Positions 23,206 to 25,222 of a stretch of 25,222 nucleotides of DNA are shown here, piece after piece. The DNA comes from Bacillota bacterium. GTDB taxonomy: Bacteria; Bacillota; Bacilli; Alicyclobacillales; SLC66. Made by a program: the position numbers and the translations under genes. The first letter of the stretch is position 1. Each line of letters starts with the position of its first letter. The notes under the pieces were generated by a model. That model ran no database searches, was not told the DNA's origin, and worked only from the letters and a program-made list of their open reading frames with translations. Where the stretch lies: contig JAKACU010000019.1 in the NCBI GenBank assembly GCA_021821185.1, positions 1-25,222 on the forward strand. Reading direction: 5' to 3'.

Positions 23206-24432
23206 TTGACCAAGGGAGATATCGTTGTTGGGTTAGATATAGGCACGTCAGTTGTACGAACGATTATTGGCGAACTTGATGGTCAAAACGTGAATATCAT
23301 CGGCGTTGGAACGGCAAAAAGCGAAGGCATTAAAAAAGGTGCCATCATTGACATCGATGCTACAGTATCAGCGATTAAAGCGTCCATTGGTCATGCCGAA
23401 CGTATGGTCGGCATCACGATTCATGCGGCCTATGTTGGAGTATCAGGCGCTCACATTGCGCTTCAACCTAGTCACGGCATCGTTGCTGTATCTTCCACAG
23501 ATCGAGAGATTGGCGATGAAGATGTTGAACGCGTGATTGCGGCTGCCAGAGTGCTGAATCTCCCTGCAGAAAGAGAGATTATCGATGTGGTCCCGCGAGC
23601 GTTTACGGTAGACGGATTAACGGATGTCACGGATCCTCGAGGCATGATAGGTGTTCGCCTTGAGGTGGATAGCTATGTGGTGACTGGTTCTCGTACGGTT
23701 TTACACAATCTTATGCGATGCGTTGAACGTGCTGGTATCGAGGTAGCAGGTACGATTTTGTTGCCGCTTGCCGCTGCGGACATGGTGTTATCGGCTGACG
23801 AGAAAAAACTTGGTGTAGTTTTAGCTGATGTTGGCGCAGGATCTGTTATTGTATCGGTTTTTCAAAATGGCGTTTTAGAGCAACTGGATTCTGTTCCTAT
23901 CGGTGGTGACAGTGTTACGTATGACGTTACCGTCGGCCTTCAGTGTGGAACGGAGGCTGCAGAAGCGGCGAAACAGCGACATGGTGTTGCTGATGTTTCC
24001 TTGGCGCGGGAAGAGGAAAAGTTCAAAATACAGCGAATAGGTAATAGTATGGATAAAGAGTTTACTGCTGTCGAACTCGGCCATATTATTGAACCACGTA
24101 TGCGTGAGATTTTTGCTTTAGTTCGTGATCGAGTGGAACGCATGGGATATGGTAAAGGATTGCCAAGCGGATACGTTCTGACAGGTGGCGGTATGCTGCT
24201 AAAGGGTGCGGACAAGCTGGCGCAAGAAGAACTTCTGGCTCCAGTGCGTATTGCGGCTCCAGACTATGTGGGTGTGCGTGATCCATCCTATGTTGGGTGT
24301 GTTGGCATGATCAAATATGTTTCGCGGTTTTATAGTCGCAGCGCAGCCGCTGCAACGGCGCCAGTGAAACGTGCGCGAGCGCAGGGGAGCGCCTTATCAC
24401 GGATCAAAGGATGGTTTCAGGATTTTATTTAA
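23206..24432 (+). CDS. ftsA: Cell division protein FtsA
   Basis: FtsA is the actin-like ATPase that tethers FtsZ filaments to the membrane and recruits later divisome proteins. The 408-residue protein has the phosphate-1 motif VGLDIGTSVVRTIIGE near the N-terminus. The FtsA-specific 1C region follows (IDVVPRAFTVDGLTDVTDPR). Then come the phosphate-2 segment LADVGAGSVIVSVFQNGVLE and the adenosine motif YVLTGGGMLLKGADKL. The last residues, SRIKGWFQDFI, form the expected amphipathic membrane-binding helix. The start is TTG with AAGGGAG 9 bases upstream. It precedes ftsZ by 49 bases. Confidence 0.96.
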   Translation: MTKGDIVVGLDIGTSVVRTIIGELDGQNVNIIGVGTAKSEGIKKGAIIDIDATVSAIKASIGHAERMVGITIHAAYVGVSGAHIALQPSHGIVAVSSTDREIGDEDVERVIAAARVLNLPAEREIIDVVPRAFTVDGLTDVTDPRGMIGVRLEVDSYVVTGSRTVLHNLMRCVERAGIEVAGTILLPLAAADMVLSADEKKLGVVLADVGAGSVIVSVFQNGVLEQLDSVPIGGDSVTYDVTVGLQCGTEAAEAAKQRHGVADVSLAREEEKFKIQRIGNSMDKEFTAVELGHIIEPRMREIFALVRDRVERMGYGKGLPSGYVLTGGGMLLKGADKLAQEELLAPVRIAAPDYVGVRDPSYVGCVGMIKYVSRFYSRSAAAATAPVKRARAQGSALSRIKGWFQDFI

Positions 24433-24481
24433 TGATCCTAGTCTTCGTGGAGTGTTGATATAGCGTCAAGGAGGACGTGGC

Positions 24482-25222
24482 ATGTTGGAGTTTGATTTTG
24501 AAATGGAATCGCTCGCGCACATCAAGGTGATTGGTGTCGGTGGGGGAGGCTGTAATGCAGTCAATCGAATGATTGAAGCCGGCGTGCGCAATGTTGATTT
24601 CATTGCTGTCAACACCGATGCACAGGCACTGCATTTGTCTAAAGCGGCGGATCGTATTCAGATCGGTGAAAAATTGACGCGTGGTCTAGGTGCGGGTGCT
24701 AATCCCGATATCGGTAAAAGAGCAGCAGAAGAGAGTCGCGAACTTGTCATGAATGCGCTTCGTGGTGCCGACATGGTCTTTGTGACAGCGGGAATGGGTG
24801 GCGGAACAGGAACAGGCGCCGCACCGGTTATTGCGGAAATCGCGAAGGAACTTGGAGCGTTAACCGTAGGTGTCGTGACAAAGCCTTTTACGTTTGAGGG
24901 TCGCCGCCGCCTTAATCAGGCTGATGGCGGGATTGCTTCGTTGAAGGAGAAAGTTGATACATTGATCGTGATTCCTAACGATCGGCTTTTAGAAATCGTC
25001 GAAAAAAATACACCGATGCTTGAAGCGTTCCGTGAGGCGGACAACGTATTGCGTCAAGGTGTATCCGGTATTTCTGACTTAATTGCAGAAACTGGATTGA
25101 TCAACGTTGATTTTGCTGATGTGAAGGCGATTATGATGGAACGCGGTAGCGCCTTGATGGGTATCGGGGTAGCTTCGGGTGAGAAACGTGCTGCTGAAGC
25201 GGCGCAAAAGGCTATCCGTAGC
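24482..25222 (+). CDS. ftsZ: Cell division GTPase FtsZ (3' end outside window)
   Basis: FtsZ is the tubulin-like GTPase that forms the Z-ring. The first 247 residues are visible, running to the window edge without a stop. They include [15 protein letters not shown], the tubulin signature GGGTGTG (residues 106-112), and [12 protein letters not shown]. Further on are PNDRLLEI, the T7-loop region and a segment around [16 protein letters not shown]. The rest of the GTPase-activating domain, the linker and the C-terminal peptide that binds FtsA and SepF are outside. The ATG has AAGGAGG 7 bases upstream. Confidence 0.98.
   Translation, partial: MLEFDFEMESLAHIKVIGVGGGGCNAVNRMIEAGVRNVDFIAVNTDAQALHLSKAADRIQIGEKLTRGLGAGANPDIGKRAAEESRELVMNALRGADMVFVTAGMGGGTGTGAAPVIAEIAKELGALTVGVVTKPFTFEGRRRLNQADGGIASLKEKVDTLIVIPNDRLLEIVEKNTPMLEAFREADNVLRQGVSGISDLIAETGLINVDFADVKAIMMERGSALMGIGVASGEKRAAEAAQKAIRS

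Noticed and set aside
24419..24439. AGGAT/ATCCT inverted repeat at the ftsA-ftsZ junction
   Set aside because: Only five pairs around a long AT-rich loop, and no GAAT at sigma-H spacing after the AGGATTT there.
1..25222. CRISPR arrays, insertion sequences, tRNA or rRNA genes, prophage or defence systems
   Set aside because: No regularly spaced long repeats, transposase or integrase sequence, or RNA gene signature was seen on either strand.

Overview
The window is the division and cell-wall (dcw) cluster of an endospore-forming Bacillota of the class Bacilli. I would place it near Alicyclobacillaceae or a similar acidophile-type lineage, but that is inference from gene order and not a database match. 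The supporting signs are: bshC (bacillithiol synthesis) immediately before mraZ, as in Bacillus; a SpoVD-type class B PBP and a SpoVE-length SEDS protein inside the cluster; two tandem DUF881 genes plus sbp before ftsA-ftsZ, which is the Bacillus divIB-ylxW-ylxX-sbp-ftsA-ftsZ order; a MurE with the DNPR motif of meso-diaminopimelate-adding enzymes; and frequent TTG and GTG starts behind strong GGAGG-type ribosome sites.

Layout. Positions 1-967 hold the C-terminal half of the ribosome-associated GTPase TypA/BipA. It converges, with a 4-base overlap, on a minus-strand short-chain reductase that looks like YmfI, the EF-P 5-aminopentanone reductase. Positions 1811-4857 are a loosely packed accessory stretch: a small lipoprotein with a complete CuA site, two divergent orphan genes with an N-terminal hydrophobic helix, a minus-strand protein with the membrane scaffold of a P1B-type ATPase but no catalytic core, and a divergently transcribed ComFB protein. 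bshC follows with its own terminator.

From 6601 to the end everything is on the plus strand: mraZ, rsmH, ftsL, spoVD, murE, murF, mraY, murD, spoVE, murG, murB, murA, divIB, ylxW, ylxX, sbp, ftsA and a 3'-truncated ftsZ. Most genes are a few to about 100 bases apart or overlap. Together they supply most cytoplasmic steps of peptidoglycan precursor synthesis (MurA, B, D, E, F), both lipid steps (MraY, MurG), the septal polymerase pair (SpoVE with SpoVD), the divisome scaffold (FtsL, DivIB), and the Z-ring (FtsZ, FtsA). murC and ddl are not in the window.

Regulatory signals. The region before mraZ carries the bshC terminator, a near-perfect match to the Bacillus sigma-H promoter consensus whose -35 lies in the terminator's descending arm, and then GTGG boxes at 10-base spacing that look like MraZ operators. 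A terminator-like hairpin with a T-run sits between murA and divIB and could attenuate the distal division genes.

Most of the window is well-known biology. The points worth a second look are the catalytically empty P-type ATPase-like protein, the stand-alone CuA lipoprotein, the composite sigma-H/MraZ control region, the redox cysteine pair in the only PBP of the cluster, and the hairpin before divIB. I found no tRNA, rRNA, CRISPR array, insertion sequence or clear sign of recent horizontal transfer. No stretch longer than 300 bases lacks a gene.
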